From: Silene conica
Lineage: Eukaryota > Streptophyta > Magnoliopsida > Caryophyllales > Caryophyllaceae
Reading direction: 5' to 3'
DNA: 64,000 nt
NCBI GenBank assembly: GCA_029255685.2
Contig: CM055311.2
Coordinates: 5,256,269-5,320,268, forward strand
Part shown: positions 24,458 to 34,494 of the stretch, piece by piece
Layout of the letters: each line of letters opens with the position of its first letter
Numbering within the stretch: position 1 is the stretch's first letter
Notes under the pieces: model-generated
Databases searched by the model: none
What the model saw: only the letters and a program-made list of their open reading frames with translations
What the model was told of the DNA's origin: nothing
Translations under genes and position numbers: made by a program

Positions 24458-24951
24458 TTAATAATTATTATTATGATTATTATTATTATCATCTTGATGT
24501 GCTTCATCTTTGAGGTCATTATGGACACCAATATCGCACCCTTTTTTTTCAATTTCTTTTCGAACTTTGTCCATGAATTTCTTCCGTTCTTTATCATCCA
24601 TGTTTGAATATGTTCTTCCTTGAATACTTTGATGTTTTATAATTGGAATACCAGGTTTATACATCCTAATGACATTATGAAGTGTAAAAGCGGATACGAT
24701 AATTGACATTTGATATTTCGTTGTCATTTGTGGCATGTTTTTTTAACACCTTCCACCTCCTCTTCAGCTGACCAAACGTCATTTTAACTGTCATCCTCAA
24801 AGATGAATGTCGATAATAAAAATGTTCAAATATTCCGCTAGGAGGTGCATGCTTATATTTAGGCACATGGTTTCTTACGTTTGGATGGCTAATAGGAGAC
24901 AAATACCCAAGTGTATTTGGGTATCCCGAATCTACCAAATAATAATTACCT
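24458..24951 (-). pseudogene. Harbinger DDE transposase, C-terminal remnant
   Basis: The minus strand reads NYYLVDSGYPNTLGYLSPI, then PPSGIFEHFYYRHSSLRM and TFGQLKRRWKVLKK. After a frame change in a run of seven A (near 24745) it goes on as TTKYQMSIIVSAFTLHNVIRM. This is the last third of a DDE_Tnp_4 transposase (VDSGYPN, RHSSLR, LHN-IR motifs). An intron acceptor probably precedes it at about 24952 (TTTATAG). The N-terminal catalytic part is missing, so it is inactive. Asn-rich codons at the end come from the TTA repeat. Confidence 0.8.
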
Positions 24952-25245
24952 ATAAATGTTTATATATAAAAATAATTAATATTTAGATAATAAAAAAAAT
25001 GAAATACATGCCACATTTACCACATTTAGACATAAAATATTTAGATAATAAAAAAAATTATGTTAATTAGACGTAAAATATTTAAATGTTGCTTTTGTTA
25101 ATTTTAAAACACGAGAAAAGAAAAAAACAAAGTCCATTAGAGTTTACTACAAAAAAAATACTTAAAAATTAATATTTTTTTAATATAATTGTTTTTTAAA
25201 AAAATCGCAAATTTGTATTAATCAAACATTTCTTTAATATTATTA

Positions 25246-26710
25246 GTGAAAATTACTAATAACCACCCCCTATTTACCGTATTTTACAAACTACCACCCT
25301 GTATTTTCTTTATTACAAAATACCACCTACAATAAAGCGTATATATCCCAACTCACACCGTATTTTACTCCCGAACATATTTTCACTTATTCACCGACTC
25401 GATTACTAACTAAACTAACAAATACCTTAATTACCCTCCAAATTAATTACACCCAAAACCTCATTTCCAATCTTTATCTTCTTCCCTCATATGTTCATCA
25501 TCTACCTCCTCAATCTTCATCTTCTTCCCTCATATATTTTTCATTAATAAGAAACTCAATCCCCTTATTTGGCTTCCTATTAAAAAGAGAAATACATTCC
25601 TGTCACACAATACATATCAGAAAACAAAACAAAAGGATAATAAATAGCAAGTGATATAGGAGTTGGTGTATGTGCAAAGGAAAATTTGGGTTAACAATAT
25701 AGACCCAATACATTACTTGAAATACCATGATTTGCTTTTCAGCTAGTTGGTGGGTGATATACAGGAAGAAGGTCCGTTATAAAAAAACCCTCTCATTGCT
25801 CAGATGCCAACTTCTAATTTAGAGAAAAGAGATGCATCTGTTTCCATTTTCATAGCATCTCTATCTCTACTATCACCATTTCCCTAGTCCCTCCCGAAAA
25901 GGGTGTACATCATGTGACACTAATTTTACCTCAAGTTCAAGCTTGTAAGCCCGTCGCTGCTCAATTGTGTGCGCATCAGAAACATCAGTGGAAGATTCTG
26001 AATGACTAATCGATCCTTCTGTAGACTCGTGCCCAGATTCATTTGCCTAGTGGCGGCTATCACCTTCGGGACTGTTGTCAGCTGACTCAGTTTCAACTCC
26101 AGAAAACAAATGAGAATCAAATCCGAGGAATAGGCGAGGATCCGCATTTATTACTATGCACATATATAGAAATCGAACAGAATTCCACTTTTACTAATTA
26201 AACAAATGGGACACACTGGCGGCCCAGATAAGATGCATTTTAACTCAGATTGAAAACTTACCTCTCAAATATGTTAGATGAATTGACATCACAGTCATAA
26301 TTTAAGAAAATGTCCACCAAGATTTGCGACTCATCACAGAGTCTTTAATAGGAAGCCAAAAAAGGGGATTGCGTTTCTTATTAATGAAAAATGTATGAGG
26401 GAAGAAGATGAAGATTGAAGAGGTAGATGATGAACATATGAGGGAAGAAGATGAAGATTGGGGACAGTTGGTTGAAAGAGTGAATGTTGAAATTAGATTT
26501 TGGGTGTAATTAATTTGGAGGGTAATTAAGGTATTTGTTAGTTTAGTTAGTAATCGAGTCGGTGAATAAGTAAAAATATGTTCGGGAGTAAAATACGGTG
26601 TGAGTTGGGATATATACGCTTTAATGTAGGTGGTATTTTGTAATAAAGAAAATACAGGGTGGTAGTTTGTAAAATACGGTAAATAGGGGGTGGTTATTAG
26701 TAATTTTCAC
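25246..26710 (-). mobile_element. Pack-MULE nested in the Harbinger
   Basis: A 1465-bp Mutator-like element with very long terminal inverted repeats of about 340-365 bp (25246-25600 and 26343-26710), starting GTGAAAATTACTAATAACCA. It has a perfect 9-bp duplication ATATTATTA (25237-25245 and 26711-26719). It encodes no transposase. The roughly 740-bp middle carries fragments of a host gene on the minus strand, described separately. The right arm holds a short insertion relative to the left near 26458-26490. Confidence 0.85.
25930..26340 (-). pseudogene. Captured fragments of a BIG-type ARF-GEF gene
   Basis: On the minus strand about 26340-26262 reads SQILVDIFLNYDCDVNSSNI then FER, and is followed by a splice donor (GTAAGT). 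This matches my memory of the conserved HUS-region stretch of plant BIG (brefeldin-A-inhibited ARF guanine exchange) proteins. A second piece (about 26155-25930) reads GVETESADNSPEGDS, an in-frame TAG, then ANESGHESTEGSISHSES and TIEQRRAYKLELE, followed by GTAAAATT. EQRRAYKLEL is the hallmark just before the Sec7 domain of BIG proteins. Introns were captured with the exons, so the source was genomic DNA. The fragments cannot make a functional GEF. Piece boundaries are approximate. Confidence 0.75.
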
Positions 26711-27713
26711 ATATTATTATTATTATTATTTAGTATACTTTAACTAAACTTAAGTTATCTCTATTAATTTCAGCTTCATTTAGCTCAGTTCAGTTCAGCT
26801 CGATTAAAATCAGCTCAGTTCAGTTCAGTTCAGTTCAGCTCAGCTCGATTCAGTTCAGCTCAGCTCAGTTCAGTTCAGTTCAGTTCAGCTCAGCTCGATT
26901 CAGTTCAGCTCAGCTCAGTTCAGTTCAGTTCAGTTCAGCTCAGCCTCATTTAGTTCATGAGCTCAGTTCAGTTCAGCTCTAAAAAGCCAGAAAGAACAGG
27001 GCCTTAGACCCATACCTGACCCATATTCTAAAGGATCTGAAATTAATGGACCCATACCCGACCCTAATGGGTCTGGGTCTGGCTAGGGTCTACCCTAGGG
27101 TCCAATTTTTCTTAACGAGTCATTCAATAAAATGTACCAAGGTTCGAATTAAATTAAAAAGTTTGATTAAAGTATTACAAAATCTTGGTTACTTGGATCA
27201 TTACCCGTACCCGACCCTAAATTATATCATTTAGGGTACCCAAACTCATCATTTTCATCAATTTCCTCGTTATTCTTAATGATTATTTGGATATGCGTAT
27301 AGTATATTAATGATAACTAATAAGAGTCATCTGTTTGTGTCTAGTATTTGGGTTATTGACGTTCGTATGTGTGTTTTTTGTTTTACTTTTTCTTTTTTTT
27401 TTTAATAAATATAAGGGTCTAAGGGTCGGGTAGGGTCCCAAGAGCAAGACCCGGACCCACCCGAAGTTTTTATATAAGACCCATACCCGACCCATACCCG
27501 AGTGGGTCTCAAAAATTCAGACCCATACCCGACCCATTAGGGTCCGACCCTAAGGGTCTGGGTTGGGTACCCGACCCACTGACATCCCTACTTATACCCC
27601 GAGCCCCGAGGTCAGGACTCAGGAGTCAGGACTGTGAGGACCGAGCTTGATCCGTAATTAGAAAACAACTTGACTTAGTATGACTCAACTCGAATAATCT
27701 GAACTGAAACTTA

Positions 27714-27949
27714 GGCCCTGTTTTTCTGGCTTATTTTCAGCTCGTTTCAGTTCAGTTCAGCTCTATTCAGTTCAGTTCAGTTCAGTTCAGCTCTATTCAG
27801 TTCAGTTCAGTTCAGTTCAGTTCAGCTCAGCTCAGTTCAGTTCAGTTCAGCTCAGCTCAACTCCATTCAGTTCAGTTCTGTTCAGTTCAATTCAGTTCAG
27901 CTCCATTCAATCCAGTTCAGTTCAGCTCGACTTTATTAAGTTCAGCCCA

Positions 27950-28017
<68 letters not shown>

Positions 28018-28156
28018 GCATTATTATTGTTTTTGTTATTATTATTATTATTATTATGAACCGGGAACTTTTATTAAAAATAACCGAAAAATTACATGAA
28101 AAATTACAGTTCAGCTCTGTTCAGTTCAGCTCTAAAAAGCCAGAAAGAACAGGGTC
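27714..28156. mobile_element. Harbinger-derived MITE related to 24117-27003
   Basis: TIRs are GGCCCTGTTTTTCTGGCTTA on the left and the complement of GACCCTGTTCTTTCTGGCTT on the right. TTA duplications lie at 27711-27713 and 28157-28159. Like the larger copy it consists of TTCAG/CTCAG pentamer arrays and a long ATT microsatellite (27950-28017), but it has no transposase. It is an internally deleted or derived member of the same family. Confidence 0.85.
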
Positions 28157-28263
28157 TTAGTCCATCCCGACCCTATTTGAACTAAATTTGATAAATGATC
28201 AATCTAAATTAACCCGCTCCGTTTGTCAAGTCTAGAATATGGACTCTCTCACCATGAACAAAG

Positions 28264-28560
28264 TGTTACAATTAGAGGATTGTAACAAAAATTGATAGTT
28301 TGTTATCAATTTGTTAGGATAGCTCAGCATGTTGTTAGAGTACCCTAGGCTGTTAGCTAGCTGGCTATAAATAGCCTAGCAATTAGTTACAAAATTCATT
28401 CATCATTTTAAAACATATCTGTCTACAATTCTCTCTGTAATCTTGTTACTCAAATCATAATCAATCAATTGTTCGAGTTCTTTTCTCATTCACAAGAATT
28501 CCTGCAATTGATTCAGTTGGGTACAACAATTTCGGAATCAAATTCCTGATAGTTGTTACA
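28264..28560 (+). repeat. 5' LTR of a Ty3 chromovirus (Reina-like)
   Basis: TGTTACAATT...AGTTGTTACA, 297 bp, with a TATA box at 28366-28374 (TATAAATAG). It is followed directly by a methionine-initiator-type primer-binding site at 28563-28575 (TGGTATCAGAGAC). The short length suits the Reina lineage. The 3' LTR is not in the window. Confidence 0.8.
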
Positions 28561-28737
28561 ATTGGTATCAGAGACTCCAGTCTCCATTTCTCTGGGTCCT
28601 GAATATCTTCTTCTTGACCACCTCATTTCCACCATTAAAACAGAGCTTCGAACCTCGAGCTCGACCTGCTTCTTCTTGAAGGAAATAAACCACAACATAA
28701 ACTGGCAAATGTTACTATTGCCCAATTATCCGCTCAA

Positions 28738-29431
28738 ATGGAGGAGAGGATGAGATCAATGGCACAAAAATTCATCAGCAGAAGAATTTCCAGCAACAGT
28801 TACACCAGCAGCTGGTTTTACAAGCTGAACGAACTTCTCAGTAGGATGTCGGGTAATCATATAGGGGAAAATCTTGGAGAAAACATGCTTAATTCAGGTA
28901 ACCCACACTCTAGAGGTCTTCATTTTTCGCCCAAAGTTGAGTTCCCTGTGTTTGATGGTAGTAATCCGCGAATTTGGGTTAGAAAATGCAAGAAATACTT
29001 TGAATTGTGTAAAATTGGTGATAATCAAAGACTTAATTTGGCATCATTATATATGGTGGGGAAGGCTGAATCTTGGGTTCATAACTATACGAGTATGAGG
29101 GTAAATGTGGATTGGGATGATTTTGTGCTGGATTTGTGTGCTATGTTTAAAGAAAACCTTGATAGTAATATTGTAGAGGAGTTCAATAAACTGCAACAAA
29201 CAGAGTCTTTGGAAGATTATTTGGATGCATTTGAGCATTTAAGGGGTTTAATGTTGCAAAGAAATGAATTATTAATTACCTGATTCATATTTTCTTGATA
29301 GTTTTGTGGGTGGTTTGAAACCTACAACTAAACCCTTTGTTGGGGCTTTAAAACCCACAACAATTGTCGGGGCTGTAGAATTGGCTAGATGTCAGGAGGA
29401 GAGTCCAAAACTCTAAATGCATCTAAAACCC
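28738..29431 (+). pseudogene. Chromovirus gag, 5' part
   Basis: The frame opens with MEERMRSMAQKF. It contains the capsid stretch FPVFDGSNPRIWVRKCKKYF, then KAESWVHNY, WDDFVLDL and FNKLQQTESLEDYLDAFE, typical of the Ty3 gag (Retrotrans_gag) family. It belongs to the outer element and is cut by the Athila insertion at 29432. Confidence 0.75.
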
Positions 29432-30919
29432 TGATATGCTCTATTTTTATATACTTTTCATCCCCATTTTAGCTCATGTTTTATCATCGTTTACATTATT
29501 CTTCAATGTTTATTGAGCTAATTCCGTGTTCTAGGTAATTTGTATGTGGTTTAGCGGTTTTTGTAGGAATTTCGGATTTCTCTTGCATTTTGACATTTAC
29601 CGAGCATCGGAGCTAACCAAAGTCGAGACAAGCATTCTTCGGGTAGTAGATGTGACGGAAAAAGAAAGAAAGTCAACAAAGAAGTCAACTCATGAAGAGC
29701 ATAATGAGCAAAGCATGACAACTCAAGCATTACATCATCCTTGCAACGTCACCCATGTTCCCAAATGTAAACAATTGAGCAAATACGGAGAACTTGGTCA
29801 GTGTTCTCACCCCGGTAGGGGTGGGCTGCCCCGGTATACCGGGGTGGCCTTGATCTCGCCATTTTTTGGTCCAGATTCAAAGAATGCATACGTCATGTTC
29901 TTGCCCCGGTCCGGGGTGGCTGCAATCTACCCGTCTCCTCATCACTATAAATACCCCATGCTTTCATTCATTTGGGGATCATCACTTAGCATAAAATCAT
30001 CAAAATTAGGAACTTGTAGCTACATTAAGTTTGTAAGAAAATATTCTAAGTCTTTCCTTATTTTCTTTATAAAATAGTTCTTTGTTTATTCAAGCATTTT
30101 CCGAAGCTATTCGCATTTCATCTTCCGAGTTCTTATTCCGTTAATTCCCGGTATTATCTTTCTTTACGTTTTTATTTCGTTATCGTCATTATGTTTATCT
30201 TAGTTAATAGAATAGATAATCTAGTTCATAAAACCATGTGTGAGTAGTTTTTATATCTAGGGGGGAAACCATGCTAGATTAGTTGTTAGGTCATGTTAAA
30301 TTATTGATTTTGCATTGTCGGATGGTTGGTTATATACATGCTTGTTTCATTTGATTAATATATGATTTTGACCATGATTATTGATAAATCATTATTCTCA
30401 TCCTAAGACCGAAAGCCGGGATAGAACTTGATCATTCGATAATTGTAGTCATAGTCATAATCGTTAATTGTGTTATTCTTATCCTAAGATCGAAAGTCGG
30501 GATAGAATTAGGCATGGCATGTTATAGTATTTTGTTCCAATATACGCGAGAGCTAATTGGTAATCAATCTACGGTTAAACTCTAGGCCGAAAGGAAATTG
30601 TTATAAACCTAATCAACTATCGACAATGTATTTCTTTAATTTGACATGACTAAGCTCCTATATGCATGAGTAACCCCAATCCCCTAGATTCTCCCCTATA
30701 ATCGTTTGCATCTTTAATTTTCATTTCTGTTTTACCTTAGTTAACCCAAATCATAACCAAATTCTTGTAACCGACCTTGATAGAATTCTCTCCATAGCTA
30801 ATTACATTTACATCACCGTCTCCCTGTGGTTCGACCCCTTCTTCCCTATCTACATTAATTTGTATGTTAGTCAAGTCTAGGGACTTTTATCTTTGGCAGG
30901 TGTGCGATTAGCCTGGTCA
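29432..30919 (+). repeat. Athila 5' LTR
   Basis: TGATATGCTC...CTGGTCA, with a TATA box at about 29946-29953. CG-rich dyads lie just upstream, including a perfect 16-bp CCCCGGTATACCGGGG at 29829-29844 and a second at 29902-29917. A 177-codon open frame across the 5' half is carried identically in both LTRs and is not treated as a gene. Confidence 0.95.
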
Positions 30920-30924
30920 AATTT

Positions 30925-30942
30925 TGGCGCCGTTGCCGGGGA
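30925..30942 (+). other. Athila primer-binding site
   Basis: TGGCGCCGTTGCCGGGGA, five bases after the LTR end. This is the usual primer-binding sequence of Athila/Tat elements. Confidence 0.9.
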
Positions 30943-31053
30943 CGCACGGTTTTATTTTTTGTGATTAGTAGAATTCTATCTTGTTTTCTTTTGTCTTAAT
31001 GAACACTTGTTCCTTAAGACCGTTACTTACAATCTCCCCTAGGTTGTTGTCTT

Positions 31054-32936
31054 ATGCCCAGGTCCTCTCGAATTGGTGAACTTCTTCCCGTTGATCCCGA
31101 ACCCGAGAAGTCTTTGCGTAGGAGATTACGCTTCCTTAAGGAGATTGCCGAAGCCGCAACTCTTGCGGAACTTGATAACATTCGAAGTTTTTATCTAGAG
31201 GATCTCAGAAGTCTTGAGGAAGAAGCCTCTACTTCTCAACCACCAACGGAAAAGATGGTGCGTTTGTCTGATCATTCCAAGCCCACTGCGGCTATGCTCC
31301 CAAGAGGAATAGTCACGTCTCAAATTGGTGCGGTAAACTTTGAAATCAAGCCGGCCTTTATAAGCATTGTTGAAAGAAAACAGTTTGGGGGAACTCCTAC
31401 GGAAGACCCCAACTTACATGTACAGAATTTTTGTGACTATTGCTCCATGATTCGGCAACCGGGTGTCACACAAGAGCAAATAAGGGAGATACTATTCCCT
31501 TTCTCCCTAAAGGACAAGGCCAAAGTTTGGATAAATAGCCTTGATCGAGTTGCATTGGGAATCAACGATTGGGATAGTCTAGCCCTTGCATTTTATCAAA
31601 AGTATTTCCCTCCTGAGAAAACACAACAATTAAGAAGCCAAATCACCGGTTTTCGCCAAAGTGGTCATGAAAGTCTACATGAAGCATGGGAAAGGTACAA
31701 AGAACTTCAAAGGGAATGTCCTCATCATGGTTTGGATTCATGGTTTCTTGCCATCACATTCTACAATGGGTGTTGCGCAGAGTCTCGTCGAGTTTTGGAC
31801 TCCGCAAACAATGGGAGATTCGATAATATAGATGTGGAGTTAACTCACTCAACCATAGAATCTATGGCGGTGCACGACTCTCAATATGTCAACTCGAGAA
31901 ACATCCCATTAAAGGCAAAGGAAGAAGATCCCGGAATTGCTCTCTTGAAAGCTCAAGTAGCTCTTCTCCAAAGACAAGTCGAAAATCAAGGATCAAGTTC
32001 CTCTCAACCTCATGAACAAGTAAACGTGACAAGCCAAGTTGTAGTATGTGAAGCTTGTGGAAGTGCGGGTCATGGATTCCAAGAATGTAGAAGCAACATG
32101 GAACAAGTCAATGCCTACCAAAGCTTTAGGCAAAATTTCAACCCTTTCTCCAATACCTACAATCCGGGTACAAAGTTCCATCCAAATTTCTCCTACAAAA
32201 GTACAAATGTCCTTAACCCACCACCACCAAGACCACCACAAAACACTGCACCACCAGGTTTCCAAAATCAAGGACAAAAGAACCAGTTCCAACAAAACTT
32301 TCAACCTTTCCCTCAACAACAATTTCAAAATCCACAACCATTTCCAAATCAACAATTCCAAAATCCTTCACAAAATTCACCACCATTTCAAAATCCCCAA
32401 AATCAACAAAGTCAACCCTCACATCCACAACAATTGAGTGAGATAGGAGCTCTGTTGGCCCAAGTGGCCGAGACTCAAAGGAACATGGTCCTTCACATTC
32501 AAAAGACCGATCAAGCAAGAGATGCTTCAATCAAAATGCTTGAGACACAAATTGCTCAACTTGCTACATCCAACCCTCAAAGACAACAAGGTCAATTGCC
32601 ACCACAAGGAGCACAACCTCACGAGCAAGCTAACGCTGTCGCTTTAAGGAGTGGTACTACTTATGAGGGACCCCAAATGCCTACTGAAGAAAGTGATCAA
32701 ATGGGTAAGAAAGATGACGTTGGGAACAAAGCTACTAGCTCAAAAGAAGTTGAGAAGGAGCCCAACCAAATCAATGAGCCTGTGTTGGTAGAGATTGAGG
32801 AGGAGCCCCCAAAGGGTAAAGATAAAGCTAAGGAGCCGGAAAAGATTCAAGTGCCTTTTCCCCATAGGTTGGCAAAAGCTCACAAGGAAACTCAATTTGG
32901 TAAATTCATGGAGGTAGTGAAAAACTTGCAGGTAAC
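31054..32936 (+). CDS. Athila Gag
   Basis: The frame starts MPRSSRIGELLPV. It has the Retrotrans_gag capsid region at about residues 120-240 (FPFSLKDKAKVWINSL, then WERYKELQRECPHHG). A zinc knuckle CEACGSAGHGFQEC follows at about residue 333, then a proline/glutamine/asparagine-rich stretch. Gag builds the cytoplasmic virus-like particle. The Athila coding region is interrupted after 32936 by the copia element, so the last codons of this open frame (to 32991) belong to the copia LTR. Confidence 0.9.
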
Positions 32937-34407
32937 TGTTGAACCATATATTCAAATATATATATATATAGTATATATGTTTATGTTTTGATAATGACAA
33001 GTCTAGTTATTTATATATTATATAATCGTGTGCTAAGTGTACAGAAATTTAGTAACAAGATCTAATCAATCAAGTATAAAAGATTCAAGCATATTAGTCA
33101 ATGAGTTGACTATATCGAAGATTGATAGAAGATCACAAGCGCGCATAAAGAAGTAAAGTTATAATTATCAACTATAACTTTAGTACAAGTTTGATTCAAG
33201 TTATAGCTCGTAGCTATACCTCTACATTATGAAGAAATGATCGAAATATATATGTGGTTAAGTTGAAACATTGGTTTCCTTATTTGTGTCGTGTGAATTA
33301 GTGTTTAAATGGTATTCTATTTAAATATGGAATTGTTAATCTTAATAAGACTATATAAAATATCTTTTGGTTAAATAAGAAATAAATAAATATCTTATGA
33401 GATAATTATTTATTACTAAAATAAACTAAAGATTTTTATATGATTTTATTTGTCAAATATATAATCTAAATATAGTTTGTTTCGATTTTGGAAATCGTGT
33501 GATATGTCACATTACCAAAATCGTGTAGGACTTGCTTAAATAAATATTATGTATTTATTTAATGTCCTAAATAAATTAAGATTATATTATGGTAATATAT
33601 TTTATTATCTTTGACATGATTTAGGAAGTTGATTTAATAAGAATACTAATTGTTTATTATATAAAGATCTTTCCTAAATATGAATTAGGAAATTGATTCC
33701 TTATATAATACCTATAGTATTTTATTATATCTTTCCTAAATATATTAAGATTAGATTTAAGGTAGTATTACTAAAAGACTAGTATTCTAGTTTAAGTAAT
33801 ATTCCTAAATCATCTAGGGTTTGAATTACCTAGATACATATTCTATATAAATAGACTACCTATGACACATTGATCCACACGAAATACAACACACATATTC
33901 ACGCAAATCGAGAGAGAGAAACCGCCGATCCTTGTTCTTCATATTCGAGCTTTTCATTGTCAAACCCGATTCAAGATTCAAGTGCTCAAGCATTGATCTT
34001 ATTCATTCAAGATTGTGACACCAAGAAAACATTGAAGACTTTATCTTATTCACGTAAGATAGATTGAGTATTTAGCGGTACTCGTTGTAAGACAAATATT
34101 TAACGGTATTTGTTGTAGCTAGATATTTAACGGTATCTAGATTGAGTTGTGACTAACATCAAAGTCGCACGAGTAGGGTTGATAAAATTGTAATCCAGAG
34201 TTGGTACTAATTTTATTAATCGAGAATAGTGGACGTAGGTCTCAGAGTGTGAGACTGAACCACTTCAAAAATATCTTGTCTCTACTTTATTATTGCTCTA
34301 CTCAACGATCATCATACAACTACACATACACGAAGAAGATTTTAAAAAGAAGGCATACTCAATTCAACCCCCCCCTTCTTGAGTATATTATATCAATAGA
34401 CTCTTCA
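32937..34407 (+). repeat. Sirevirus 5' LTR
   Basis: TGTTGAACC...CTCTTCA with a TATA box in TCTATATAAATAG (about 33842-33854). It contains two dyads built on the same stem: 33156-33180 and 33199-33219. Confidence 0.95.
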
Positions 34408-34409
34408 AT

Positions 34410-34421
34410 TGGTACCAGAGC
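34410..34421 (+). other. Sirevirus primer-binding site
   Basis: TGGTACCAGAGC just after the 5' LTR, complementary to initiator methionine tRNA apart from one base relative to the common copia site. Confidence 0.85.
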
Positions 34422-34494
34422 CTCGTGCTCTTGATCGCCTAGCCGCGTGAGTTTTGATCCTTCTATTGATTCTATATTATATACTCTTTCATCA

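Larger units (their letters stand above)
24117..27003 (-). mobile_element. PIF/Harbinger element nested in the hAT
   Basis: TIRs are GGCCATGTTCTTTCTGGCTT on the left and the complement of GGCCCTGTTCTTTCTGGCTT on the right, one mismatch in 20. TTA duplications lie at 24114-24116 and 27004-27006. The subterminal regions are arrays of TTCAG/CTCAG pentamers and a long TTA microsatellite (24325-24393). A remnant transposase lies on the minus strand (24458-24951). A Pack-MULE occupies 25246-26710. Confidence 0.9.
24047..27590. mobile_element. Non-autonomous hAT element, host of the nested Harbinger
   Basis: Ends are TAGGGATGGCCATGG on the left and the complement of TAGGGATGTCAGTGG on the right. 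A perfect 8-bp target duplication CTTATACC lies at 24039-24046 and 27591-27598. The subterminal parts (24055-24110 and 27007-27580) are full of GGGTC/GACCC-type repeats, typical of hAT ends. No hAT transposase is present. Without the insertion at 24117-27003 the element is roughly 650 bp. Confidence 0.85.

Noticed and set aside
28563-28575. Sequence matching a tRNA 3' end considered as a tRNA gene
   Set aside because: Only a primer-binding site next to an LTR; no cloverleaf around it. The same holds for 30925-30942 and 34410-34421.
29544-30077. 177-codon open frame in the Athila LTR, present twice
   Set aside because: Identical because the LTRs are near-identical; it spans the promoter dyads and TATA box, so coding is unlikely.
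32048-32437. Alternative-frame and antisense ORFs over the Athila gag low-complexity tail
   Set aside because: Produced by the CAA/CCA-rich composition of the real gag frame.
33870-34067. 65-codon open frame in both Sirevirus LTRs
   Set aside because: Duplicated only because LTRs are duplicated; no protein features.
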